Shown here piece by piece: positions 46,085 to 58,622 of a DNA stretch of 64,000 bases. Position 1 is the first letter of the stretch, and every line of letters starts with the position of its first letter. Both the position numbers and the translations under genes were made by a program. Origin of the DNA: Amaranthus tricolor (taxonomy: Eukaryota; Streptophyta; Magnoliopsida; Caryophyllales; Amaranthaceae); assembly GCF_026212465.1 (NCBI RefSeq), contig NC_080053.1, positions 14,996,546-15,060,545 of the forward strand. The letters are read 5' to 3'. The notes beneath the pieces were generated by a model. That model had not been told where the DNA came from. It was given only the letters and a program-made list of their open reading frames with translations, and made no database searches.

Positions 46085-47835
46085 AAAAACGGTTAAAAAC
46101 GCATAAAATCGCAACTTAACACGTAAATTCTAGAATATCACTATGATTTTCAATTCTAACAACTTCTACACAATAATATATACCAAATAGTGTTGTGTGC
46201 CAAGTTTCGTGCAAAACAAACTAAGTTTGAGCTACTTTACGCGCGAAATTGACCAAAACTTTTAAAAACCCTTAAAATCGCAACTTAACACCTAATTTCT
46301 AGGATATGACTATTATTTTCATATCTAACCATTTCAACACAATAATATATGCCAAATAGTGTTGTGTGCCAAGTTTCATGCATAACAAACCAAATTTGAG
46401 CTACTTTACGCGCGAAATTGACAAAAACGCTTAAAAACCCTTAAAATCGCAACTTAACACCTAATTTCTAGCATATGACTATTATTTTCAATTCTAACCA
46501 TTTAAACACAATAATATATGCCAAATAGTGTTGTGTGCCAAGTTTCGTGCGTAACAAACCAAGTTTGAGCTACTTTACGCGCGAAATTGACAAAAACGCT
46601 TAAAAACCCTTAAAATCGCAACTTAACACCTAATTTCTAGCATATGACTTTTATTTTCAATTCTAACCATTTCAACACAATAATATATGCCAAATAGTGT
46701 TGTGTGCCAAGTTTCGTGCGTAACAAACCAAGTTTGAGCTACTTTACGCGCGAAATTGACAAAAACGCTTAAAAACCCTTAAAATCGCAACTTAACACCT
46801 AATTTCTAGCATATGACTATTATTTTCAATTATAACCATTTCAACACCATAATATATGCCAAATAGTGTTGTGTTCCAAGTTTCGTGCGTAACAAACCAT
46901 GTTTGATTTACTTTACGCGCGAAATTGACACAGTAGCAAACTAGTGACCAAACCACCTTGCACGACACGTGGAGACCAAACCTATGCATCCAGAACCTAG
47001 GCTAAAGTGGAAATGGAATATTGGTACTTGGATCTAGCTATCAAGGTCCTAAAACCATTCTAACAATCCCCGTGGACTCCTAAAAGCTGAGATGAAGGAG
47101 GGCTGCTCGACAGTTTGCTAGATCAGAATTGTTTAAGTGTTTGTGGTTGTTTCGTGTTCTTTTCATGATCATTTGTAGTTTTTGTCTGTGTCATTAATCA
47201 AAGTTTACGCACAACATTAATCCTTGCATAACCAAGGCCTTAATCAGCTTCGGTTTCGCATCAAAACCAAGTTTGAGCTACTTTACGCGCGAAGTTGACA
47301 AAAACGCTTAAAAACCCTTAAAATCGCAACTTAACACCTAATTTCTAGCATATGACTATTATTTTCAATTCTAACCATTTCAACACAATAATATATGCCA
47401 AATAGTGTTGTGTGCCAAGTTTCGTGCATAACAAACCAAGTTTGAGCTACTTTACGCGCGAAATTGACAAAAACGCTTAAAAACCCTTAAAATCGCAACT
47501 TAACACGTAATTTCTAGCATATGACTATTATTTTCAATTCTAACCATTTCAACACAATAATATATGCCGAATAGTGTTGTGTGCCAAGTTTCGTGCGTAA
47601 CAAACCAAGTTTGAGCTACTTTACGCGTGAAATTGACAAAAACGCTTAAAAACCCTTAAAATCGCAACTTAACACCTAATTTCTAGCATATGACTATTAT
47701 TTTCAATTCTAACCATTTCAACACAATAATATATGCAAAATAGTGTTGTGTGCCAAGTTTCGTGCGTAACAAACCAAGTTTGAGCTACTTTACGCGTGAA
47801 ATTGACAAAAACGCTTAAAAACGCATAAAATCGAA
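46085..47835. repeat. ~168-bp tandem array inside an intron of the Ulp1 gene
   Basis: About nine monomers of ~168 bp, each with 'aaaatcgcaacttaacacc', 'tatgccaaatagtgttgtg' and 'ctactttacgcgcgaaattg'. Marker spacing is 168-169 bases (about 46240, 46408, 46577, 46747, 46912, then 47287 onward). The array is broken by a ~335-bp unrelated stretch at about 46930-47265. Related single or partial units occur at about 51170-51290 in this element and 61950-62165 (inverted) in CACTA B, so the unit is native to CACTA noncoding DNA. Confidence 0.9.
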
Positions 47836-47941
47836 TTTGTGTACCGTTATTGCTGTCCATTTTGGAAATGTGGCTCTGGATGTAGATCCCATTTGTCCAC
47901 GCACTTTTTTCATTGCGCTGAAACGCATGGGAAAAGTAATA

Positions 47942-48131
<190 letters not shown>

Positions 48132-51100
48132 CACTTAATTAAATCAAATTGGTAAAATAATTAATATTACGTACGCATTCAACAACGCTTTGAATTTTGT
48201 GTTGCGAGGTGGGCTTTGAGGTTTTTGTAATGAGTCGAAGACGTGCACAGTGTTCGTTAAAGGACATATGACCAAAAGTATCCAATGCAAACTACAAACA
48301 CAAATATAAAATCAACAAATTAGAGATTAGGTGACTTTAAAAATCAAAAGATAAGTTCAATTTCAAAAATAGAACTTACTCTTCCACATATGGAGCCAGA
48401 ATGAATGTGTGTTTAGATGCAAGGGAATTAGTCAAAGCAGTCTCAATGTATGCTCTGACGTCATCTGGATCATTTCTACATTTACTACCCGAAATCGACT
48501 CCGGACAAAACCATCCAATTTTTATTGGAGGTTCGCAACAATTTAGCTCCTTGTATGCCGCACTAAACTCACAAATAAGAAAATTTTGTTAGTAATTCGG
48601 TTATTAAAACAATTAAACAACAATGCCTTACTTGTAAGATAATGAACATCACCTCATGTAGACATGGAAAAGAGCTACATTCAGCATCTCTCCTCTCAAA
48701 AATTGCCCGATGTGACTAGGACCAATAATTACAAACGGGCTCTCTAAAAAGCAGTATTGCTCCTTCAGCAAGTTCAAAATGAGTGGGTCCTCCTCACTTA
48801 TGCGAGATGCACAATAATGCAGCCATTTGCAATCTTGAGAGAGATCTTTTAGCTCCTCATCAGTCAAAATTGGAGTGCTTGGCATCGACTTTGACCCAGT
48901 CGACACCTTTGCTGAGGAATCGACCTCTCTCCAAGATCCCTTTGGACTCTTTTGCTATTTCAATTTATACAATTAAATTAGTGTGAGCATGCAATTAAAA
49001 AAATAAAAATAAATAAGGAACAAATGATTCTTACCATGTTAGTGAATCGGACCCAAGCATATGGCCATGTGACGAAACTACCTAGGGCGTCTGATAGTTT
49101 CTCAAGGCTCCATGCTGGCATTGGAATTAGGAGTGAGAAATCTTCAAACCCCTTTACAATAGTCTCCACGGCCACACTGATGTGGCCACTTGTAACAGGC
49201 ATTGAATGCACTGTTTGGCCCTCTTTATTTGGCTGGGTCACACCATATGCAACCTCAGTTAAGTCGCCATCACTAGCAACACCTAACTGAGGCAGCAAAA
49301 GAGAACAAGGAGTCGCCTCCTGAAAATTGTGTCGTTTAGTATAATAAGCATCATAATAAAATATTAATTACGCGTTGCAATATAAATTAATAAGTGCTTA
49401 TACATTTAAAAACTATGTACCTGTAGCACTGGCTCCGGAGTTGGCTCCGGATTTTGAGCAACGAAGTTTATGTTCTCCGGTGTGGGGTTTTCCCCTTCAG
49501 GGGTATTAGTAATGAGCTGGGGTGCTAAGGGGGTAATGGGCTCGGGTGTTGGCTCGACCAAAGCGTTAGGATCCCCATGTTGACTTTCCTGATCCTCGAC
49601 AATCAGGTTTGCCAAGTCCACAATGGGTGCTCTCATCTTCTGCAACACGGCGGCCAGCTTGGCGAGAACGTCCTTCGTAATCTCTGCTCGGAGGGTTGCT
49701 ACTTCTTTCCGCAGTGCCGTTCGGGATTGAGTAGCAACACACTCTTTTCCGAATGCCTTCTGTAACCCCACGCGGACGCCTCCTTTTCCGACTACCCGCC
49801 CACTATGGTCTTTCCCTAAGACCATATGCAATACGTCAACATTGCCTCTTGGGGTGAACTCCCCCGTAGCTTCTTTTTCCTTCCAGCCCATCTGTTCAAA
49901 TAAAAAGTGACATATATAGCAATTAGTATAAGTACATCAAAGCCAAAGAATATAAAACAAATGAAGAATATACTTAATAATTTCAAAACTGACCACAGCA
50001 TCAGCAACCTTCTTCGTTCCCGGATCATTAATGGTAAATTTACCACTTGCATCTCGGGAATGAAGCCCGCAATACCAATCACGCACCCGATCTCCAGCAA
50101 GAGTATTCACGGATGCGGAGGTAGTCGTAGATGAGGGCATGGATGAACTTTGATTGGGGTATAAACCCGCATCCACCCACTCTTTTTGGACCTCTTCGTA
50201 CGTTTTCTGGCCTAAGCGATGGTAAAACTTCCTTTTGCTTGCAGAATCAAAAGCTTTACCACGCTTTTCCTAATTAATCAATAGAAATCGAATGTCACGT
50301 ATTAGTTTAATGACTGAATCAAAAGAAGTAATTCAAATTGGTAAACTATAATATAATATGAAATACTTACAACTTCTATGGGAGTTGTTCTTTTGGCAAC
50401 AAAGGCCTCCCAATCCCTCTTCGATATGTGACCCCATATTTCGTAGGGCATCTTCGAAGGTGCTTGCTCTCCACCTTCGTTTCCCGTTTTGACCTTTTTG
50501 GTCGTACGGGCACGGCTCTTCGTAATCCAGCCAGTTACTAGCTTGGATTTGAAATCTCTGAATCTTTCAGCAACAGCTGAAAGAAACACATTCTTCTTGT
50601 CATCATCGCTCTAGATGTGGAAAAGATTCTACAAAAAAAATTTATATTTATTACTGTCAATCAAATTAATTTTAAAATGAAAATAAATGAGTAAAAATAG
50701 TAAAGTTGCTTACCACAGTATCTATCCATAGAGAGTTCTTCAAACCCTCTGGAACCTCGTTCCATGCGTGCAATATGGAAAGCTTGTGGATACATAGACC
50801 CACTTGTTTTCCATATTGCCTAAGCCATTTTCCGCAGGGTTGACCCAATGCATTGTATTCAAATGCATGGGTTCTGTGACTTTGAGGTTTTTTGTAGGAC
50901 CTCGCCCTTTTCTTTTCTTACTGGTAGTGGTGAGAGCATCCATTGGTGGGGCTTCTTCAGTTTCAAAATCATTGTCAATAGGTGGAGCGTCTTCAGTCAT
51001 GCGCTCGTATCTCACAATTTGGTCTTCTTCGCTGTCATAACTACGATGCTCATTATCCGAGGTCTCAATCTCGGGGACAATTTTGTCTCTGAATAGATGC

Positions 51101-51302
51101 ATTGTATATCAGTACCTGAAAGAGTATGAATAGAAATATATTAGAACATAAGCTAAGTAATATTAAGAATATGACTAAAACAATTCTAATACGTTCAACA
51201 CAATAATATATAACAAATAGTGTTATGTGCAATGTTTCATGCAAAACAAACCAAGTGCCAAAAAAACTTTAAAAAGCTTTAAATTCATACCTTATGAATC
51301 AC

Positions 51303-54300
51303 TTAATTCAAATGTATTCCTTCCGTGTGATCTACACGCATATAACCAACATCTACATCATCTACATCATCTTGATCCATTGATTTTGGATTGATAAAGG
51401 GAGGGGAGTCTTCAAAAGCATCATATTCTTCCTCATCCTCAACATCACCTATACAAGGGATACTTCTTTTTCCCGGTACAACAATAGACCATTTTTTATC
51501 AGACGGGTCGACAATGTAGAATATTTGCTTAGCTTGTGTAGCTAGTATGAATGGCTCCTCACTATCACGCAAACGAGCTAAGTCTACAAGAGTGAATCCA
51601 CAAGGGTCGTCATTTTTAATGCATCGTCGATTATTATCTACCCACTTACATTTGAAAAGACCAATATTGAAAGTAGAGTAGTTAAGCTCCCATATTTCAT
51701 GTACCCGCCCGTAGTATACCAATTTAGCATCAACCGGCGCTTGATCCTTCGCACTGGCGTAAAATGTAGATGACGCCAAAATAGAAACCCCACTATTCTG
51801 TAGATACGATGACTTCTTGTCTTGACCCTTAGTCCAAAATGTGAAGCCATTGACATCGTAACCCTCATATTTGTTGACATCATCACGAGGACCAAAAGCT
51901 AACCACTTAACAATTTCGGATACACCCTTGAGTTCTTGGCATATTACTCGATTATGAAACCAATTAATAAACGTCTTGTTATGCAACTGCATCAATGCCC
52001 TATCCCCTTTAGAAGGATGTTTTGCGTGTAAGATATCAAAATGCTCACTCAAAAAAGGATGAACTTCCGGAATATGATGCAACACATACAAGTGTGCTTG
52101 TAGAAGGCTTTCTCGAGGAGGTGTGACCGATTTGGAGCCAATTGTTCCTTTTCCCTCAAGCCTCCCTTCATGTCTAGAGGTGGGAAGTCCAATAAGATTT
52201 GCCATGGCCAAATACTCGGCTATAAAGTTACTAATCTCATCGCTCACAGTGCCTTGAATCATACTCCCCTCGGGTTGTGCTGGATTCCTCACCTTGTTTT
52301 GTAAAACACCCATGTGTCTTTCAAAAGGATAACACCACCTTAAAAAAACTGGACCCAAAAGCTTGATCTCACGAATGAGATGGACAATAAGTTGAACCAT
52401 TATGTCAAAGAAAGAAGGTGGAAAATACATCTCAAACTTGCATAAAGTTACAATCACGTCGAGTTGAAGTGCATCAAGTTTAAAGGGATCAAGAACTTTA
52501 CTAAAAATTGTGTTGAAGAACGAACAGAGCTCGGTAATAGCATATCTCACATGTTTTGGCAGTATTCCACGGATTGCAATTGGTAAGAACACTTGCATCA
52601 TTACATGGCAATCGTGAGATTTCATGCTTCCCAACTTCAGCTCACCATTTAGGCTCACAAATCTCTTCATGTTGGATGAGTACCCAGACGGAACCTTAAT
52701 GCTATACAAACACTCACAAAATGTCCGTTTCTCTGCTTTGGACAATGTGTAGCAAGCTGGAGGCAAATAAACTTTGTCATTACTCATCTTCTTCTTACTG
52801 CCACCAACTTCCTCAGCTCTATTTCTTTTCTTACTCACCTTAACATGTGCCCACAACTCCGGACGAAGACCCTTACATTCAAACCAATCTCGCACGGCCC
52901 TAACATCCTTTGTCTTACCCGGAATGTTCATGAGAGTCCCGAGTATGGCATCGCATACATTTTTCTCTATATGCATAACGTCAAGACAATGCCTAACCTG
53001 TAGATCTCTCCAATATGGAAGCTTCCAAAAGATTGATTCTTTTTTCCATAATCGATCTTCACCCCCTTGCACTTGCCCCGTTTTACCAAATACAGTCTCA
53101 ACTCCCTTAACCTGTTCATAAACCTCAAAACCGGTCAACGATCGACGAGCTACACGGTCCTCAACCTCCCTATTGAACAACTTCTTCTTCTTACGATATT
53201 GGTGGTCTCGTGGGAGGAACTTTCGATGGTGCATGAATACGTGTTTGCACTTAGGAATCCACGTGGATTCCATGTCATCGATACATATTGGGCATGCTTT
53301 ATTCCCTTTGTTATTATACCCCGATAAGTTGCCATATGCCGGAAAATCATTAACGGTGCATAAAAGCATTGCACGCAAGGTGAACTCTTCATTAGCATAT
53401 GCATCAAACACTGAAACGCCTTCATCCCACATCTTTCTCAAATCCTCAACGAGAGGTGCAAGATACACATCTATGTCATTGCCAGGTTGTTTAGGACCCG
53501 AGATAAGAAGCGAAAGCATTATGTACTTACGCTTCATACAAAACTAAGGTGGCAAATTATAAATCACTAAAAGTACCGGCCAAGTACTATGTTGAGAACT
53601 AAGATTGCCGAATGGGTTCATTCCATCCGTACACAGTCCAAGCCTTAAATTACGAACCTCATCCCCAAAAGTCTTATGCTACCTATCAATACTCTTCCAC
53701 TCCGGAGAATCAGATGGATGTGTGAGCATGTGACTTTTCTTCACCCTATCTGCATGCCACCTCAAATTTAACGCATCTTTCTTTATAGAAAACAAGCGCT
53801 TGAATCTAGGTATTATTGGAAGATACCACAATACCTTAGCTGGGGGCCCTTTAGCATCCCGAGCCCCTTTATGCTTGTAGCGCGATAACCCACACCTAGG
53901 ACACTCTTCTAAGTTCTCGTTTTCATTCCGATACAACACACAATCATTCGGAAACGCATGAATCTTCTGGTACTTTGGCATAATATGTCGACTTTGGAAG
54001 TTCATTTCCCTCAGGAAGCATCTCACCTAACGCTTCTAATAGCATTGTGAAACTAGCGTCACTCCAATTGAACTTTGACTTAATGTTGAAAATTGTCAAC
54101 ACTGCTGTTAGTTTGGTGAACTTTGTACATCCAGGGTATAAAGGCTTTTGAGAAGCCTCTGTCAACAAGTCAAAAACACGAGGACATTTTCCTAACTCAT
54201 CCTCGACTCCCTCCATCATCTCATAAACACGATCCACATCCTCATCGACATTCTCTTCATCTGTCTCATACCCATCAACATGATCTACTACATCCTCATT

Positions 54301-54597
54301 GACATCGGCCACATTATTGACGTCCTCAACATCACTTTTCTCTTTGTAAACTCCCTCCTCACCATGCCAAACCCAAACATGATATTGAGGCCTAAACCCA
54401 CGTCGAAGTATGTGCTCCCTAATGATATCAACACTATCTACCTTTGATACATTGCCACAACTGACACATGGGCAATAAAAACCAACTCCCCCCGTCCTAA
54501 CTTGATGTTCAACCGCAATACTACAAAATTCTAATACGCCATCAATAAATTCCGACGATTCAATGCTTCCATACATCCAAGAGCGATCGTTTTTCAT
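51303..54597 (-). pseudogene. CACTA-A TNP2-like transposase, three breaks
   Basis: En/Spm transposase. Start ATG 54597-54595 opens the transposase-associated domain (DRSWMYGSIESSEF, with FYCPCVSCGNV and GFRPQYHVWVWHGEE), followed by an acidic Asp/Glu/Val linker. The TNP2 core contains ECPRCGLSRYKHKG, LWYLPIIPRFKRLF, ACPICIDDMESTW and HCLDVMHIEKNVCDAILGTL. Then come DUF4218-like (GSMKSHDCHVMMQVFLPIAI, CYPFERHMGVLQNKVRN) and DUF4216-like (YYGRVHEIWELNYS) parts; stop at 51303-51305. Compared with CACTA B, a 26-bp deletion near 53983 shifts the frame, and TAG stops lie at 53679-53681 and 53544-53546. After that, a 744-codon frame is intact. No introns are evident. Confidence 0.9.
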
Positions 54598-54642
54598 CCT
54601 AATTAGTGTGATTAATTGATTCAAAATAAAATTAATACGCAA

Positions 54643-56034
54643 CTTTTAAACATATATACTTATTTATAACAAACATATTTAACCCTAAAAAAATATACTC
54701 TTATTTATACCAAATCTATTTAACCCTAAATATACATACTTCATATACATAACAAGTCCAATAATCTCTTCCTTATTGTCAAACTATTCACTTAAATAAA
54801 ACAATGATTTTCGTGAGACTCTCCTAATCCATTCAAGAAACAATAATTATTCAATACATTCACCAATGTCAACAATTCTCAAAGACATCTACCCTATCTC
54901 TTGAATTTGTATCCACCACAATCATCATGATAACTTTACGCATACTAGCTCTATTCAATTCCTCCTTGGCCATCAAATTAACAAGCATAAACTATTAAAC
55001 TAAACAAAAAGATTACTACCAATTAACTCATAAACTATTAAATTAAACTAAACCAATTTTTTCCTATTAGCAATATTCAAAAAGACTACTGCCACATCCA
55101 AGAATACTAAACTAAACAAAACCAAATCATTAGAATAATCTACTACTAAAATTGTAATCCACACTTAAATCCTCATTATCACATAACTCACTAGTAACAC
55201 GTTTTTCATAAGTTTATCAATTAAGAGCTCGTCAAATTAACTCATAAATTTTCATGATTCATCCACATTTAGGATTTAGCACATGTTAATAAGAATATGC
55301 AAATAGATATATGTCAATGAAATTAATTTTATATAAACAAGAGCATAAAGAGTAAGGAAAAGCAAAAAGCAAAATTAATTTAGCACATGACAGCAGCAAG
55401 AAACGAACACAGTACAAGCAAAAGCAAAACAGTACATATCATTTGCAAATAACAATTCAAACAAAAATTCACTACATTACTAAATCACATGTTAAACAAT
55501 AAAGATATGAACTTGCAAATTAGTAAAATAAATATGATTACCTTGATTTTGTGGGTTATGTTATCTACAACGAAAAACAGAGAAACAAAATTAGTATATA
55601 TACAAACGGTTGCCATAATGTTCGAGTTTTTTCATGAATATCTTGCAAATCATAAATGCTTAACAAATTAAACGGAGAAAAAATACCTTAATGTCGTGGG
55701 TTTTGAAGATGAACAAGACCCAAGTATTAAATTTCGTGGGTTTATGAACCAAGAAGATGAAGAACTATTTAAGAACTAACAAGATGATGAAGAACTGCTG
55801 TACGTAACTTTTGTGAAGCGTTTTTTCAATGGAGAAGATGATGAAGTTTGATGAAGAGCAGATGATGAAGTTTGATGATGAACTATAACAAGAACAGTAG
55901 AAGTTTAAAGTTTGAGTATGGAGAAGATAAACTGCTGTGTTCGTCGTGCGTGTGTTCGTTTTTGGTAATGAAACAGAAGCTTAAGGGTTTTATGAAAATA
56001 TAAACGTTAAAAAGCAGGGCGCCATTTTGATGCT
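54643..56034. other. CACTA-A 5' region, noncoding
   Basis: AT-rich sequence between the transposase start and the right subterminal array. It contains repeated phrases of the type 'gaagatgatgaagtttgatg' (about 55835-55885). It probably holds the promoter and 5' untranslated region, perhaps with an intron. Confidence 0.5.
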
Positions 56035-56345
56035 ATTTGCTGCGGTCAAAAGGATAAACCGCAGCAATTAATGCTGCTGATACAATTATTAAACTGCTTT
56101 AAACGTATTTGCTGCGGGCCTCTCATTAACCGCAGCAATTAAGGTAATTGAGTAAGGGTTATTTGCTGCGATCCCTAGCAAAACCGCAGTAATTAATGTT
56201 ACAATGGAGTATTTACTGCGGTTAAACCTTAGAACCGCATCAATTAACGGTTATTTTTTTTCTTATTCTTTTTCCTATATATTGCTGCATATATACAAAA
56301 ACCGCAGCAAATGATAAGCAACAAATACGTTTTTTTCCACTAGTG
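56035..56345. repeat. CACTA-A right terminus and subterminal hairpin array
   Basis: Mirror of the left end: several 'tatttgctgcgg...accgcagcaatta' units, then the terminal repeat GTTTTTTTCCACTAGTG, followed by ATA. Units differ slightly from the left ('ttaa' spacers instead of 'tggtatt'). Confidence 0.9.
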
Positions 56346-56660
56346 ATAGCTATCTTTTGTAAACTAATCTATGCTATCTAGAACGTGAGAAATAAAGCTG
56401 TTTGGCAAAAGAAGGTTGCCACAATTCAGAGGGTAGTTAATACTATGAAAACAGACTCCAAAATCAAATTCAGCTCCCTAAACCTCAATGAGTCCACTTC
56501 CCTCTGAGAGGAACTTGTAATCTTTGGCTAACACTGTCTATGCTTGTAGCTTTTCTTGCTTGGCAGCCTAGCAGCCTCTGTTTGTCTTGGATTCTTTTGC
56601 TTAGCTGACTAGGCCAAGTTATTTTGTATCGCTACTTGTGGCTTTTTTGAGATTACCTGG
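56346..56660 (+). mobile_element. LINE, right part
   Basis: Continues the LINE frame from 45208: after the ATA duplication it reads AIFCKLIYAI, a TAG, then NVRNKAVWQKKVATIQRVV and MKTDSKIKFSSLN, typical of the LINE ORF2 C-terminus. A stop and a 3' untranslated region follow (about 56505-56660). The exact LINE end is not clear. Confidence 0.6.
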
Positions 56661-57263
<603 letters not shown>

Positions 57264-57490
57264 CACTAGTGGAAAAAAAACATATCTGCTGCATGTCATT
57301 TGCTGCGGTTTTCTTTAAACGCAGCAATAAATAGCAAAAAAAAAAGGAAAAAAAAATATACTACAAATGCTGCGGTTTTCTGTAGCCCGCAGCATATAAA
57401 TATAATCACACAAATGCTGCGGTTTTTTTTTAGCCCGAAGCATATAAGCTCACAAATGCTGCGGTTTTTTGCAGCCTGCAGCAAATAACC
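57264..57490. repeat. CACTA-B left terminus and subterminal array
   Basis: Starts CACTAGTGGAAAAAAAAC. Four or five 'aaatgctgcggtttt...gcagca(t/a)ata' units follow. The core 'gctgcggtt' is shared with CACTA A while spacers differ, so A and B belong to related subfamilies. Confidence 0.85.
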
Positions 57491-58622
57491 TATAGCATTT
57501 TACTTCTGGAAAATTTAATTTCCGCGTTTCAACGTTCATTTTGCTCAAAACCCTCATATACTCTTGTATTCTCCTTAAACCCACGACATTTGCTATTCTT
57601 CAAGTTCTTCAATTTCTTCAAGTTCTTTAAAAATTTCTTCAAAAACCCACGACATTTACTGTTCAATCTGTTTTTCGTGCTTCTTCTTCGTGCTTCTTGT
57701 CTTCAATCTGTTCAAGTTCTTCTGTGTTCTTTGTCATTTTGCTTAAACTCTATAGTTACGACATTTGCTTCTTCCGGCTTCTTTTTCCTCATAAACCGAC
57801 GACATAAACTTTCTTCATTTGCTTTTTCTTCATTTGCTCATATACTCACGACATAATTAAGCACGACATGTGAAGGCCACGAATTTGCTTCCTCACATAC
57901 TCTGTTCTTTATAAACCCACAAATTTCTTATTTAAGCTTTCAAAACCCACAAATTTTATCCTCATATACCCACGAATCTTCTCTTTTCAAGGTAATTTTC
58001 ACGAATTAACGATGTTTTTTTATGTTTATTTTTACTTATGTTTGGAAAAAATAGTTATGTGTAGTAATTTGTTTTTCTTATTTCATTGTAGGTGACATTG
58101 TGATTGCTCTTTTCATCTACATACACAAGGTAATTTCTAGTGATGCTAATTTTTATTATTTTTCATATTTTTAGGGTTTAGGGAGTTTGACATTATTATA
58201 TATATTTTGTATAATGAGTTTGATATTTTTCAAAGTTATGTTATTAATTTGTTAATTATTTTGATTTATGTGTATTTTGTTAAAAATGTGGTTTGTTGTT
58301 GTACATATGTTTTTAATTTTTAGAATTAGAATATACATATTTTTAGGGTTAAATGATTTTATTTTATTATTGATATTTTGAATATGATTTTATTTATAAT
58401 GTAGTGATTATATTAAAGTATGAAGTATAGAATATATGTTTGGTTATATATAATTAGAACATGAAGTATGAAAGATGAAGTATACAATGTTAATTATTTT
58501 AAGTGATTTTATTTTAGAACGCAATGTAGTGCTTATATTTTTAGGGTTAAATTTGTTTGGTATAAATAAGTATGTATGTGTATTAATTTTGTTTTGAATT
58601 ATTTTAAATCACACTATTTAGA
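57491..58622. other. CACTA-B 5' region, noncoding
   Basis: Corresponds to the noncoding 5' region of CACTA A. A pyrimidine-rich part with repeated 'cccacgac(a)' and 'ttcttcaa' phrases (about 57560-57990) is followed by AT-rich DNA to the transposase start. Possible 5' untranslated exons with introns. Confidence 0.5.

Noticed and set aside
52774..53547. Plus-strand frames opposite the CACTA-A transposase
   Set aside because: Antisense shadows; homology and splice logic are on the minus strand. The same shadows recur opposite CACTA B.
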